Below the pieces are notes generated by a model. It was given only the letters and a program-made list of their open reading frames with translations, had not been told where the DNA came from and ran no database searches. Positions 53,688 through 62,722 of a stretch of 64,000 nt of DNA are shown piece after piece (the stretch's first letter is position 1; the number at the start of each line of letters is the position of its first letter). The translations under genes and the position numbers were made by a program. The stretch covers positions 3,968,001-4,032,000 of the forward strand of contig OY969623.1 in the NCBI GenBank assembly GCA_963701675.1, written 5' to 3'. The stretch is from G963701675 sp963701675 (GTDB taxonomy: Bacteria > Planctomycetota > Planctomycetia > Gemmatales > Gemmataceae).

Positions 53688-56240
53688 ATGGCCGAAATGC
53701 AAGCCGGGGTTTGGGGTATTGACGTTGGGCAAAGCGCCCTCAAGGCGATACGCTTGGAGGTCATCGACGGCGAAGTCACCGCGACCGCGTTCGATTACGT
53801 CGAGCATCCGAAGATCCTGAGCCAACCCGACGCCGACCCGGACCAGTTGACGCGTGAGGCACTGGAAAAGTTCCTGTCACGGAACTCGCTCCGCGGCGAC
53901 ATCGTCGCCGTGAGCGTCCCCGGCCAGAGCGGCCTGGCCCGGTTCGTCAAACTTCCGCCGGTCGAAGAAAAGAAAATCCCCGACATCGTCCGCTTCGAAG
54001 CCAAGCAACAAATCCCGTTCCCGCTCGATGAAGTCGTTTGGGACTTTCAGAAAATCGGCTCCGGTGCGGTCACCGACGGTTTCGCGATGGAAACCGAGAT
54101 CGGGCTATTCGCGATCAAGCGTGACATGGTCAACCGCGCCCTCCAACAATTCAAAGACGTCGACATTGAAGTTCACATCGTGCAGATGGCGCCGTTGGCT
54201 CTCTGTAACTTCATGGCCTACGATCTTCTGCACAAGGGCGGCGCCGGAGACGAGGAAGCCAAACCGAAAGGCAAGGAGCGCGAATGCGTCGTGGCGCTCG
54301 ACATCGGCACCGATAACTCCAACCTGGTCATTACCGACGGTGAGCGGGTCATCTGGCAACGGCCCATTCCGTTCGGTGGCAATCACTTCACCCGAGCGCT
54401 GACGAAGGACCTCAAGCTTACGTTCGCCAAGGCGGAACACCTAAAACGTAATGCCACCAAGTCGCCCGACTTGAAAAAAATCCTGACGGCCCTGAAACCC
54501 GTTCTCAACGACTTCGTCGGTGAGGTGCAACGTTCACTCGGTTACTTTACCAACACGCATCGAAATGCGACCATCGCCTACATGGTCGGGCTGGGCAACG
54601 CCTTCCGACTTCCCGGACTGCAAAAGTACCTGAGCGAAAAGCTGCAAATCGAAGTTCGGAAACTGCAGAAAATGGAGCGGCTCGTCGGCGAGGAAGTCGT
54701 CGGCGCGCCTGCCTTCAGCCAAAACGTGATGGGGTTTTCGACGGCCTATGGGTTGGCGCTCCAAGGGCTCGAGTTGGGTCGGGTTCGCACGAACCTCTTG
54801 CCGCAGGACATTCGTTTCGAGCGGATGATCCGTGCCAAGAAACCGTGGGCCGTCGCCGCGGCCGCGTCGCTCTTGGTCGGCATCCTGGTGGCCAGCTTCA
54901 GCTACGGTGTGCAGTTCCGCGCCGTGGATACTGACCCGAAGGCGCCCGTCGGCGCTGCCATCGCCGAGACGAAATCCGTTGTCGATGCGACAAAGAAGGA
55001 CGAAGCGGATGTCGGCGCCGCGAAAACGAAAGTGGATCAGCGCGAAGCCGCCGTCAAAAACATCATCGCCGGCCAGGAAGAGCGCCTGAATTGGCTGCTC
55101 CTGAACGAGTACATCAACGAGTCATTGCCGGCGCCGGGTGAGCGACTCGACGGCAAAATGAAATCGGTGCAAGGCGCCGCGTACGTCGTTACGGATCGAA
55201 CGGGCAAAGACCACACCTTCAATGCGGCGGATACCATGCTGATCGCCGCAGGCAAGGTTGTTAATCTACCCGAAGCGAAGCCGGATATGGCTGTCACGGT
55301 GATCTATAACTCAACGCTAGATCCTGAGGCAAGAAAATCGTATTGGACGGCCCCGGCCCGGATGGCGTACTTCAACCAATTCGATCGCCAAATGACGGGG
55401 AAGGCTGACCCGAAGGGGACGGATGAAAGCCTTAAACATCTCATTCAGATCAACATCGATTCGATCAATCCGGTCTATACGCACAGCATCAAGCACTACT
55501 ACGACTTGATCAAGGTGGAACTGGACAAGCGATTCGAAACGGCGACCTTCAAGAAGATGCTAACCGATGAGGAATACACCACTGCTCCGGAGGAAGGCAA
55601 GAAAGGTTGGATTATCGAAATCCGCGGCCACACCTACCACGACGGTGCCCTTCAGTTCCTCCTCGACACGGTCCATCGCAAGCTCGTGGCACGTGCGGCC
55701 AAACCAAAGACAACGGAGGGCACGCCACCGGCAGCCCCGGAGACACCGCCGGCCGCTCCGGAACCAGAACATAAGAAACTTTGGGGGAAGGTAATTGCCG
55801 GCCAGGTTAAATACGTCGTGTTGGCCGACCTGGCGGAGTCAACGACTGCCGGGACAGCCCGGCCGGAGCCCATCAAATCTGTCGTCGGCCGCTTTGTAAC
55901 CGCGTCCGCAGCGGCGCCGGGGGGCGACACAACCGGCGGGCCTCCCGTTGGAAAAGGCAGCATATCGGCAGGTAAGGGCGAGTCACTCGGCGGGTCGGGT
56001 GGCTGGGCGCCGTTGATACCGGTCGAAGTCGGTGGCGCTGTTGGTGGCAGCGGGTCGTCAAAGCCCGGCGCAGGTATGGAGATGCGATCGGCGCCCGCTA
56101 CGGCTCCGCCGACGACGACCGAAAAACCACCGGCTGGCACAGCCAAATCGCAAAACAAGCGTACGGATTTCATCATCCTCTTTGCTTGGACTGAACCAGG
56201 CGCTGAAATCGGGACCGCAACACCCACGGCCACGCCATAG
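53688..56240 (+). CDS. pilM: PilM-like type IV pilus assembly protein with long membrane-spanning extension
   Basis: An 850-residue protein. Residues 1-360 match PilM: GIDVGQSALKAIRLE (phosphate loop), FVKLPPVEEKKIPDIVRFEAKQQIPFPLDEVVWDFQ, VALDIGTDNSNLVIT, FGGNHFTRALTKDLKLTFAKAEHLK and LGNAFRLPGLQKYLSEKL. PilM is normally about 350 residues, an actin-like ATPase binding the PilN tail. Here residues about 387-408 (PWAVAAAASLLVGILVASFSYGV) form a membrane helix followed by 440 more residues, including a Pro/Gly-rich end. A PilN-like part may thus be fused to PilM. Start at 53688 follows GGGGG. TTGACA lies at 53578 but no good -10 box follows. Confidence 0.87.
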   Translation: MAEMQAGVWGIDVGQSALKAIRLEVIDGEVTATAFDYVEHPKILSQPDADPDQLTREALEKFLSRNSLRGDIVAVSVPGQSGLARFVKLPPVEEKKIPDIVRFEAKQQIPFPLDEVVWDFQKIGSGAVTDGFAMETEIGLFAIKRDMVNRALQQFKDVDIEVHIVQMAPLALCNFMAYDLLHKGGAGDEEAKPKGKERECVVALDIGTDNSNLVITDGERVIWQRPIPFGGNHFTRALTKDLKLTFAKAEHLKRNATKSPDLKKILTALKPVLNDFVGEVQRSLGYFTNTHRNATIAYMVGLGNAFRLPGLQKYLSEKLQIEVRKLQKMERLVGEEVVGAPAFSQNVMGFSTAYGLALQGLELGRVRTNLLPQDIRFERMIRAKKPWAVAAAASLLVGILVASFSYGVQFRAVDTDPKAPVGAAIAETKSVVDATKKDEADVGAAKTKVDQREAAVKNIIAGQEERLNWLLLNEYINESLPAPGERLDGKMKSVQGAAYVVTDRTGKDHTFNAADTMLIAAGKVVNLPEAKPDMAVTVIYNSTLDPEARKSYWTAPARMAYFNQFDRQMTGKADPKGTDESLKHLIQINIDSINPVYTHSIKHYYDLIKVELDKRFETATFKKMLTDEEYTTAPEEGKKGWIIEIRGHTYHDGALQFLLDTVHRKLVARAAKPKTTEGTPPAAPETPPAAPEPEHKKLWGKVIAGQVKYVVLADLAESTTAGTARPEPIKSVVGRFVTASAAAPGGDTTGGPPVGKGSISAGKGESLGGSGGWAPLIPVEVGGAVGGSGSSKPGAGMEMRSAPATAPPTTTEKPPAGTAKSQNKRTDFIILFAWTEPGAEIGTATPTATP

Positions 56241-56298
56241 GCTGATGGAAATTCGACTGTCGAATTGAGTAAAAAGTATCTCGCAGCGGGAAGCGATT

Positions 56299-57933
56299 AT
56301 GAAACTGGACAAAGACACACTCATCAAAGAACATTTTTGGGTTCTCCTGTTTCTTTCTCTGTTTCTCGTGGTAGTTTCGCTCATTTTCCTGCTGACTACG
56401 GCGTCGAGTGCGATCGCCGAACAGGAGAAGAAGTTCACCGACCAGAAGAAAAACCTGAAGAGCATCAGCGACGGTCAACCGAAGAATGCCGAATGGTCCA
56501 AGAGCTACGAGACGCGTTTTGTAGCGGCGGAGGCTCAGGAGAAGAAAATCTGGGACCATGCATGGCGCGAACAAGCGAATTTATCCACCTGGCCGACGAA
56601 CATGCCGAAGGAACAACTCGATCTGCTGCAAAAGCACCGATTCTATGACCCGATTCAGGAGGTCGGCATCCGGGCGACGTACGCGGACGCCTCCAACTAC
56701 AAGCAGCAGGCGTACGATCTTTACCGCATCGTGGCGCCGACGCAGTTCAACGCGGCCCTTCGGTGGATAAATGAGTGGAAACTAAACCCGCCCACATCGG
56801 AAGACATGTGGCTGGCGCAAGAAGACCTTTGGGTTCAGCGTGGCTTGCTGCAAATCATCCGCGAAACCAACGAACGCCTTGCCGCCCTGAAAGAAACCAA
56901 GGCGGTCAACGAACGCCAAAAAGTGTTCTCGAACAGTAGCTGGATTCTTGATCTCACGTTGGCAGAGGCCGGCGGAAAACCAAGCTTGAAGTATACGCTG
57001 GTGAACAACAGCAATCGCCGGCAGGTGCTTCCGGTAACGTTTGAGGTGCTCTTCGGCGATGTCCCTTATACGCTCGAGGTGTCGGGTGAACCTCTGGCAC
57101 CGGGACAGTCTTTTTCGCAAACGGTGTCGCTGCCAGTGCAATTCGCCAATGCGCGGTCGCTCAAGAGCGCCAAGCAGCTTTATGATTGGCGGACCGTTCC
57201 CGTGAAACGGGTGGATCATGTGGAACTTGCATACAACTCGAGCCGAACCGGGCAAAGTACGTTGCAACCCCCGTTGCGCTATAAGCCGCCGGAAACACCG
57301 GCGAGCGATCCGAACGCGGCCGGAGGACAGGGGATGCAGGTGGGCAAAGGCGGTGGGGCAGGCGCTACGGATACCTCGGTGACCGAGAACGGACTGAACC
57401 GAAACCGCTACATCGAGCGCAGCGAGCAAGTTCGGCGAATGCCCATCGCCATTTCCGTGGTGATTGACCAGTATCACATTCAAGACTTCCTCGCGGCGGT
57501 TGCCAACTCCCCGCTGCGAGTTCAGACGACTCAATGGCAGTGGCAGCGCTTCCGCGATGACATCAAACCGCCGGAAACGGACCAACCAACCACCGGCCAA
57601 CCGACGACCGCGCCTTCAGCGCCCATACCCCCACCGGCGCCCGGTCCAAAGGGAGTGGGCAAAGCGGGTCCTCCTTCGAGTGAAATGCAGTTGGGTCCCG
57701 GCCGCGATGAAGGAGATGCAGCCAAGCGCATGCAGGCAGGGAAGCCCCGGACGCCGCAAGGCTTGCCCGTTTCCGTGCAGCCTGCATCGTCTGCCGCCAC
57801 GACGGCGGCCGCGGAAGAACAAGAGTGGGACCTGGTCACTCTCGCCGTCTACGGCGTGGCTTCGTTGTACGAAAAATATCCACCGCCCGATCCGGCAGCG
57901 ACCGCCGCCGCCGGTGAGACGAAAACACCTTAA
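56299..57933 (+). CDS. Membrane-anchored protein of the PilM operon (possible PilO analogue)
   Basis: A 544-residue protein with one N-terminal membrane helix (HFWVLLFLSLFLVVVSLIFLLTTA, residues 12-35), a coiled-coil stretch with many Lys and Glu, a middle domain with beta character (WILDLTLAEAGGKPSLKYTLVNNSNRRQVLPVTFEVLF), and a late segment (RRMPIAISVVIDQYHIQDFLAAVANSPLRVQTTQWQW) resembling the ferredoxin-like part of PilO. Pro/Gly-rich linkers follow. I infer a PilO-like periplasmic role from topology and from its place 58 bases after pilM. No named family is recognised with certainty. Confidence 0.65.
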   Translation: MKLDKDTLIKEHFWVLLFLSLFLVVVSLIFLLTTASSAIAEQEKKFTDQKKNLKSISDGQPKNAEWSKSYETRFVAAEAQEKKIWDHAWREQANLSTWPTNMPKEQLDLLQKHRFYDPIQEVGIRATYADASNYKQQAYDLYRIVAPTQFNAALRWINEWKLNPPTSEDMWLAQEDLWVQRGLLQIIRETNERLAALKETKAVNERQKVFSNSSWILDLTLAEAGGKPSLKYTLVNNSNRRQVLPVTFEVLFGDVPYTLEVSGEPLAPGQSFSQTVSLPVQFANARSLKSAKQLYDWRTVPVKRVDHVELAYNSSRTGQSTLQPPLRYKPPETPASDPNAAGGQGMQVGKGGGAGATDTSVTENGLNRNRYIERSEQVRRMPIAISVVIDQYHIQDFLAAVANSPLRVQTTQWQWQRFRDDIKPPETDQPTTGQPTTAPSAPIPPPAPGPKGVGKAGPPSSEMQLGPGRDEGDAAKRMQAGKPRTPQGLPVSVQPASSAATTAAAEEQEWDLVTLAVYGVASLYEKYPPPDPAATAAAGETKTP

Positions 57934-57960
57934 GTTCATGGGAAGTCCGAGGTACGAAAA

Positions 57961-60138
57961 ATGGCTCTGAAGAATCTCAACTTCAAGCAGTTGCTCCTGG
58001 AGAAGGGTGAAAAGATCGGTCTGGGTGTCGCAGCCGGCATGGGACTGATCTTGATCGTTTGGTTCGGACTTGCCGCCGCTACCGGCAGCAGTAGTCCCGG
58101 CGGCAACGTCGCTGAATTGCAGAAACTCAAAACTCAGGCCGAGACCGCGTGGCGCAATAGCAAGCCGCCGTCGGACCTTGAGAAACTTCCGCCCGAACTT
58201 CAAGCGGTCGAGGTAAAGCTCGTCGATGCCGATGAATTCCCGACCAACATGGCGTACTTCGCGACCAGCCAGGGCGAGGACCTCAAATGGCGAATCCCGA
58301 AAGTCCTCGGCGCTGACGAGTTCGCCGCCGACGTCGTGAACGGTGCGATCCAGGCGTATTACATGAGTTTTTCGGAGAAGACGCCCAAGGTTTACACGCT
58401 GAAGACCAAGGCGGCGCCGGGCCAAAACCGAATGACACTGCAACAACTCAAGGATTGGCAGAGTGCGTTCGACAAGAAATCGAAGAAGGTAACTTCCACA
58501 CCAGGAACGCGCGTGATGCAAACGCCGCCCTCACCTCCCGCCATCGCGCCAACCCCGCAGCTTCCACCCGGCGCCGGCGCGACCGGTAAGGGTGGCGGTC
58601 GCGGCGAAATGCAGTTGGGGCCCAGCAGCGGCGACGGCCGCAACATTTATGAGAACGAATTGTCGTTTGAGTATCTCGACAAACTCAAAGGCGACGAGCG
58701 CTTTGCGCAGACATTGCTCCCCCGCCGAATGATCATCGTCACCGGCGCTTTTCCATACAAGCTCCAACTGGAAGAGTACCGCAAGGCCATGCGTTACGGG
58801 TCGGTAGAGGAGATGTTACTGGACCCCAACGGCGCACGTCCGGAGTTTATCGGCTTCAATGTGCAACGGCGCAAGTACAATGCCGAAGGCAAGATGGTCG
58901 ACGATTGGACGGACGTCGACGTGCATGCCGACCTTAAACGCCTGGATATGCAAGCCGTCGAGCGTGAACCGGACGACCAGGTCTGGCAGGATCTGGGTAT
59001 CATCGTGTACCCGAATCGAATCGTGCAGCCGTTGCCGAAGCTGGCCCGCGAGCAGAAGTACCCAAGGCCCAAGCTGGATAGCATTGATAAGACGCAAGAG
59101 GACATGTTGAAGGCAATGCACGCGAACGTGCCGCCACCGCCCAAGTACACCTCGCGGTTTGACAACGACCTCTACGACAAGAAGGCCGGTCAAGAGTCCC
59201 CGGCCACTTCTACACCGGCGGCTGGGGTCGGCAAAGGCGTCAGGCCGCCGGAAGCCGCGGCGCCGACGAGTACAGCCCAGAACACACTGGCGATACCGGA
59301 AAAATGCCTGGTTCGCTTCGTCGACACCGACCCAAAGATTACTCCCGGCTATTCCTACGAGTACCGTATCCAAATTCTCATGTCCAACCCGTGCCATGAG
59401 AAACCGGAGCGTGCGATTTCGAAACAGTACTCGAAACAGGAAGCTGTCGAAGGACCCTGGACCGAAGTGACGGATGGAAAACAACTCATCCGCGTAACAG
59501 TTCCCGATGAGTTGATCTATTATGTCGTTGATGAGAAAACGGATAAAGGCTCGGCCGTGGCCAATAAGGAGCGCGCATTCGTGCAAGTGCATCGATGGCT
59601 CACGGACGCCAAGATCAAACCAGAATCCGACGAGAAACCCGTACAAATCGGAGATTGGGCGATCGTGGAACGCCGTGAAGTGCGGCGCGGCGAGTACCTC
59701 GGTCGTGTGGAAGACGTCGAGGTGACGACATGGAACCCGGCGCAGGAACGGTTCATTATCGCGATACACCCGACGGAAATAAAGAACCGCCGGATCAAAC
59801 GGCATCACGGGATTCCGATCAATTTCGCGACCGACCCGGCCCGGCAGGACCATCGGCCCCTTGTGGTCGATTTCGAAGGCGGCGAGCATACGCACCAAAT
59901 CGGCGGCCGTCCGGTGAAGGACGTTGGTCCTGTCGAGATGCTCATCATGACATCCGACAATCGCCTGGTGGTTCGCAATAGCCGCCACGACACCGACAAC
60001 CAGACTCGGCAGGACCGCGTTGCGACTTGGAAGAAATGGCTGGATCAAATCCGGTCGCAAGGTGACGAAAAGCCGGGCGACAAGAGTAACCCGCTCTTCC
60101 CAACGACGCCATCGGGTGGAAAGCCCGGCTCGGGCTAG
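57961..60138 (+). CDS. Large membrane-anchored protein of the PilM operon
   Basis: A 725-residue protein with a single N-terminal membrane helix (KIGLGVAAGMGLILIVWFGLAAATG, about 18-42) and a large extracytoplasmic part. The latter includes RRMIIVTGAFPYKLQLEEYRKAMRYGSVEEML, DNDLYDKK, CLVRFVDTDPKITPGYSYEYRIQILMSNP (fibronectin-like in feel) and a charged tail (RHDTDNQTRQDRVATWKKWLDQI). Pro/Gly-rich linkers join the domains. GAGG eight bases before the ATG supports the start. No known family is recognised. Its position as third gene after pilM suggests part of the same inner-membrane platform. A strong hairpin ends the operon. Confidence 0.65.
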   Translation: MALKNLNFKQLLLEKGEKIGLGVAAGMGLILIVWFGLAAATGSSSPGGNVAELQKLKTQAETAWRNSKPPSDLEKLPPELQAVEVKLVDADEFPTNMAYFATSQGEDLKWRIPKVLGADEFAADVVNGAIQAYYMSFSEKTPKVYTLKTKAAPGQNRMTLQQLKDWQSAFDKKSKKVTSTPGTRVMQTPPSPPAIAPTPQLPPGAGATGKGGGRGEMQLGPSSGDGRNIYENELSFEYLDKLKGDERFAQTLLPRRMIIVTGAFPYKLQLEEYRKAMRYGSVEEMLLDPNGARPEFIGFNVQRRKYNAEGKMVDDWTDVDVHADLKRLDMQAVEREPDDQVWQDLGIIVYPNRIVQPLPKLAREQKYPRPKLDSIDKTQEDMLKAMHANVPPPPKYTSRFDNDLYDKKAGQESPATSTPAAGVGKGVRPPEAAAPTSTAQNTLAIPEKCLVRFVDTDPKITPGYSYEYRIQILMSNPCHEKPERAISKQYSKQEAVEGPWTEVTDGKQLIRVTVPDELIYYVVDEKTDKGSAVANKERAFVQVHRWLTDAKIKPESDEKPVQIGDWAIVERREVRRGEYLGRVEDVEVTTWNPAQERFIIAIHPTEIKNRRIKRHHGIPINFATDPARQDHRPLVVDFEGGEHTHQIGGRPVKDVGPVEMLIMTSDNRLVVRNSRHDTDNQTRQDRVATWKKWLDQIRSQGDEKPGDKSNPLFPTTPSGGKPGSG

Positions 60139-60151
60139 CCGCAAACCTAAG

Positions 60152-60192
60152 ATGCCAGGGCCCGATCCAAATGCTGGATCGAACCCTGGCAT
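60152..60192. terminator. Bidirectional hairpin terminator between convergent genes
   Basis: ATGCCAGGG (60152-60160) pairs with CCCTGGCAT (60184-60192), and inside it GATCC pairs with GGATC. It lies 14 bases after the PilM-operon stop and 32 bases before the stop of the convergent lipoprotein gene, and is followed by TTCCTTACC. Confidence 0.75.
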
Positions 60193-60223
60193 TTCCTTAC
60201 CCCATCTCGTTCCACTTTATACG

Positions 60224-60541
60224 TTACTGAGGTGGCGGATTGGTCATTCCGGGTTCCGCGGCCATCGGCGGCACCGGAACGACGGGAGCAACCACCGGAG
60301 GCGGCAACGGCGCCGGAGCGACCGCTCCTGGGACCTGAGCCGCAATCGCTTGTTGATAGGCTAATTCACGCGGCAGCGGGAACGGCGGTGACGGCGGGAA
60401 GTATTGCGGTGGATGTTCCAGGTATCTCCCGGACGGCAATGTCATGCCGGCGACCCACGTCTGACAACCCGAAAGCGTGCCAAGTATCAATCCGAGCCCT
60501 GCGACACCCGCCAGCGCCTGCCATTGACGTATTCGCTTCAT
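60224..60541 (-). CDS. Proline-rich planctomycete lipoprotein
   Basis: A 105-residue protein from the ATG at 60541: MKRIRQWQALAGVAGLGLILGTLSGCQTW is a lipoprotein leader with lipobox LSGC. The mature part begins TWVAGMTLPSGRYLEHPPQYFPPSPPFPLPRELAYQQ and ends in a Pro/Ala/Val-rich tail. I recall the SGxYLxHPPQY...SPPFPLxREL pattern as a conserved planctomycete family without known function. Convergent with the PilM operon, so a role at the pilus is only a possibility. The frame is open upstream to 60745, but that part lacks a leader. Confidence 0.8.
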   Translation of the reverse strand: MKRIRQWQALAGVAGLGLILGTLSGCQTWVAGMTLPSGRYLEHPPQYFPPSPPFPLPRELAYQQAIAAQVPGAVAPAPLPPPVVAPVVPVPPMAAEPGMTNPPPQ

Positions 60542-60777
60542 GTTTCCCGGTCCCCCTGTTTCCCGCAGCCAGTTGGTCTCGCGGGATTCCGCATCTGCAC
60601 TTGCCACGGACGAAAGGCGCGGCGGTTCTTTGGTGATGTCACTATCGGTTTTTATCGTCTTAACGGTGTCAAGGAATTTACTGGATTTGCGGCGCGAACT
60701 GGGCATAATGCGGATTCGGTGCGATTCCACGACTAGACCTGCCACCCAGCCGACTTCGCTAACCCAGAATCAGGGCC

Positions 60778-61569
60778 GTGCGCCCGAGGAGAAGAGCCTT
60801 GACCCACCAGGCCCCCTTTCCAAACGGCATGAGCGGGGCGCGCGTGCCGTTGGTTTGCCGATGGTCTGAATCGGAAAACCCGCTCCCGCGCCGTTTCATC
60901 CGGGCGCCGGGTAAAGTCGCCGCCTGCCGGGCCAATGGCCATGCGTTTGATTTCAGTGTAAACATTGCACGTGTCTGCGCCGACATCGTCGAGCGTTCCG
61001 CCGACTTCCGGCACATCAACGTGTCGCAACTGCTCTTCGCCGTCACTCAAGCTCGGAACGGCCACTCCCACGGCCTGCAGGCTCGTGTTACGCCGCTCCG
61101 CTTTCGCGCGGGGGCCATCACGCGGCAGCGGCGGTGCGTTACGTACCAGGTGCAGCGCTATGTCGTCGGCAGCACGGATGTGTTGTACTTGATCACGTTT
61201 TGCCTTCCGCGATTTCTCGATCTCGATTTCGACGAGAAACTCGTGACGCTTTTCCATGAGCTCTATCACATCAGCCCCGCCTTCGACGGCGACCTCCGGC
61301 GGCATGCCGGCCGTTACGCCATTCATTCGCACAGCCAGCGGGACTACGACCAGCACATGGCTTCCCTGGTGAAGGCATATCTCGCCGCTGGCACCGAACG
61401 CGATCTCCTCGACTTCCTGCACTGCGACTTTGCACAACTGCATGCACGCAACGGCGGAATTGTCGGCATCGTAGTGCCGAGACCCAAGATCGTTCCCCTG
61501 GTGGAAACGCCCCATCTTAGCTCGAGGGGCTCAGGCAATTCGAACGGAATAAACCACGGCGTACGCTGA
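60778..61569 (+). CDS. Putative zinc metallopeptidase (HELYH motif)
   Basis: A 263-residue protein. The zinc-site motif is in DEKLVTLFHELYHISPAFDGDLRR, an HExxH with conserved downstream context, followed by GRYAIHSHSQRDYDQHM. Upstream, FSVNIARVCADIVERSADFRHINVSQLLFAVTQARNGHSHGLQARVTPLRF and YLITFCLPRFLDLDFDEKL match the same putative-metallopeptidase family, which is found in planctomycetes and some other bacteria. Substrate unknown; no signal peptide. The start is uncertain: a GTG at 60778 or an ATG at 60829, both with weak ribosome sites. A 260-residue frame on the opposite strand is a shadow of it. Confidence 0.78.
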   Translation: MRPRRRALTHQAPFPNGMSGARVPLVCRWSESENPLPRRFIRAPGKVAACRANGHAFDFSVNIARVCADIVERSADFRHINVSQLLFAVTQARNGHSHGLQARVTPLRFRAGAITRQRRCVTYQVQRYVVGSTDVLYLITFCLPRFLDLDFDEKLVTLFHELYHISPAFDGDLRRHAGRYAIHSHSQRDYDQHMASLVKAYLAAGTERDLLDFLHCDFAQLHARNGGIVGIVVPRPKIVPLVETPHLSSRGSGNSNGINHGVR

Positions 61570-61578
61570 CTCTTTCGA

Positions 61579-62613
61579 TTAGTAGCGTACGGCAAAACCC
61601 GAACCGGCGAAGAAATCCGCGGCATGGTCGTTCAACCCGATTCCCGCGCGAATGTCCAGTTGAAAGTTATTGGTGACCTTGTAAGTGAGGCCGCCGTCGG
61701 CGTACTGTTCAGGGCCAATGCTGGAATCGAGCGCCCCGGCAGGGAATAGTGCGAACCACTCGGTATAGGCGCCTAACTTCGGCGTCAACGTGTAGCCGAT
61801 GGTGAACGACTGCGCGAGCAACACGAAGTAGTGTTCGCCGTCCAGGGCGCGATTGATTTGCGAGCTGCCGCCCGCGGTTAGACAATCCTCCACGATGTCC
61901 CAACCGTAGAGCAAATTGAATCCGGGCAACATTTCGCCGGCAGACAACTCACCGGTCCCTGTCGGCACGAAGGTTTGAAGCACTAACGCCATTTCCGGAA
62001 GGGCTTTCTTCTGTTCGGTCAGCGCAAGCTTCACGCCGAGATACAGGTCCAAAGCGCCGCTGATGCTGGTGGTCGCATCGGGCGTGATTTCGCGTTCGCT
62101 GACGAAATTCTGGCCGATGCGCAGTTCGAACCAATCGGCGAACATGCCGATACGCCAGAGCATTTCCGGGTATGAATGACCGGTGAATCGTGCGGCTCCC
62201 GGTTCACCGATTTGTGTCGTGAGCGTCGAGCTGTCCCGGAAGAAGGTGTAGCCCGCTTCCAGTTGCACGCGCCCGCGGCCGACGGTCGAACTTGCTTCCG
62301 TGAAATCGGGTCGGTCGGTTGCGATCGGTTCTTCCTGTTCCGGCTCTTCGCTTTCACCGTTCCCGTTGGCGGGATCCTGCCCGTTTCCGTTCTTGCCGTT
62401 CTTCGGCTGCTCCCCGTTTTCTTCTCCGTTCTTGCCGTTTGCTTCCTTGCCGTTCTCTTTAGGTTCGGGTTCCTTACAAACGGCCCATTCGAAGAGAGTT
62501 TTTGCTCCCTTCTTTTCACATCCCGGCGCACAGCACACGTCAACACACGTAGATGCACACCCGGACACCAACAACGTCACGGCGAAGCCGAGAAGCCAAT
62601 GGACAGAGCGCAT
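61579..62613 (-). CDS. Outer-membrane transporter-like protein (MetA-pathway phenol degradation family), lipoprotein leader
   Basis: A 344-residue protein with leader MRSVHWLLGFAVTLLVSGCAS (lipobox VSGC), a Cys-rich patch (CVDVCCAPGCEKKG), then a low-complexity Asn/Gly/Lys/Glu spacer with repeated NGK/NGE. The C-terminal 250 residues are beta-strand rich and open with IATDRPDFTEASSTVGRGRVQLEAGYTFFRD, the hallmark of the Phenol_MetA_deg (transporter) family. They end in FQLDIRAGIGLNDHAADFFAGSGFAVRY, a beta-barrel-type aromatic C-terminus. Probable role: outer-membrane barrel, substrate unknown. It converges on the metallopeptidase gene with a nine-base gap. Confidence 0.85.
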   Translation of the reverse strand: MRSVHWLLGFAVTLLVSGCASTCVDVCCAPGCEKKGAKTLFEWAVCKEPEPKENGKEANGKNGEENGEQPKNGKNGNGQDPANGNGESEEPEQEEPIATDRPDFTEASSTVGRGRVQLEAGYTFFRDSSTLTTQIGEPGAARFTGHSYPEMLWRIGMFADWFELRIGQNFVSEREITPDATTSISGALDLYLGVKLALTEQKKALPEMALVLQTFVPTGTGELSAGEMLPGFNLLYGWDIVEDCLTAGGSSQINRALDGEHYFVLLAQSFTIGYTLTPKLGAYTEWFALFPAGALDSSIGPEQYADGGLTYKVTNNFQLDIRAGIGLNDHAADFFAGSGFAVRY

Positions 62614-62722
62614 CGGTACCTCTTTTTGAACCTGGGAACTCTAAGGCAGCTTGGCAAAGATGTGACGGTAATTCAGATTCTAATAGGGCATTTCTTGTAT
62701 CGTCATCCCGTCGCTTGACCCT

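Noticed and set aside
58816..60192. A 458-codon open frame on the minus strand
   Set aside because: It is the antisense of the third PilM-operon gene, has no recognisable motif or ribosome site, and runs across that gene's stop into the terminator hairpin.
60733..61515. A 260-codon minus-strand frame opposite the metallopeptidase
   Set aside because: The plus strand has a clear HExxH family motif with conserved context; the minus frame has none.
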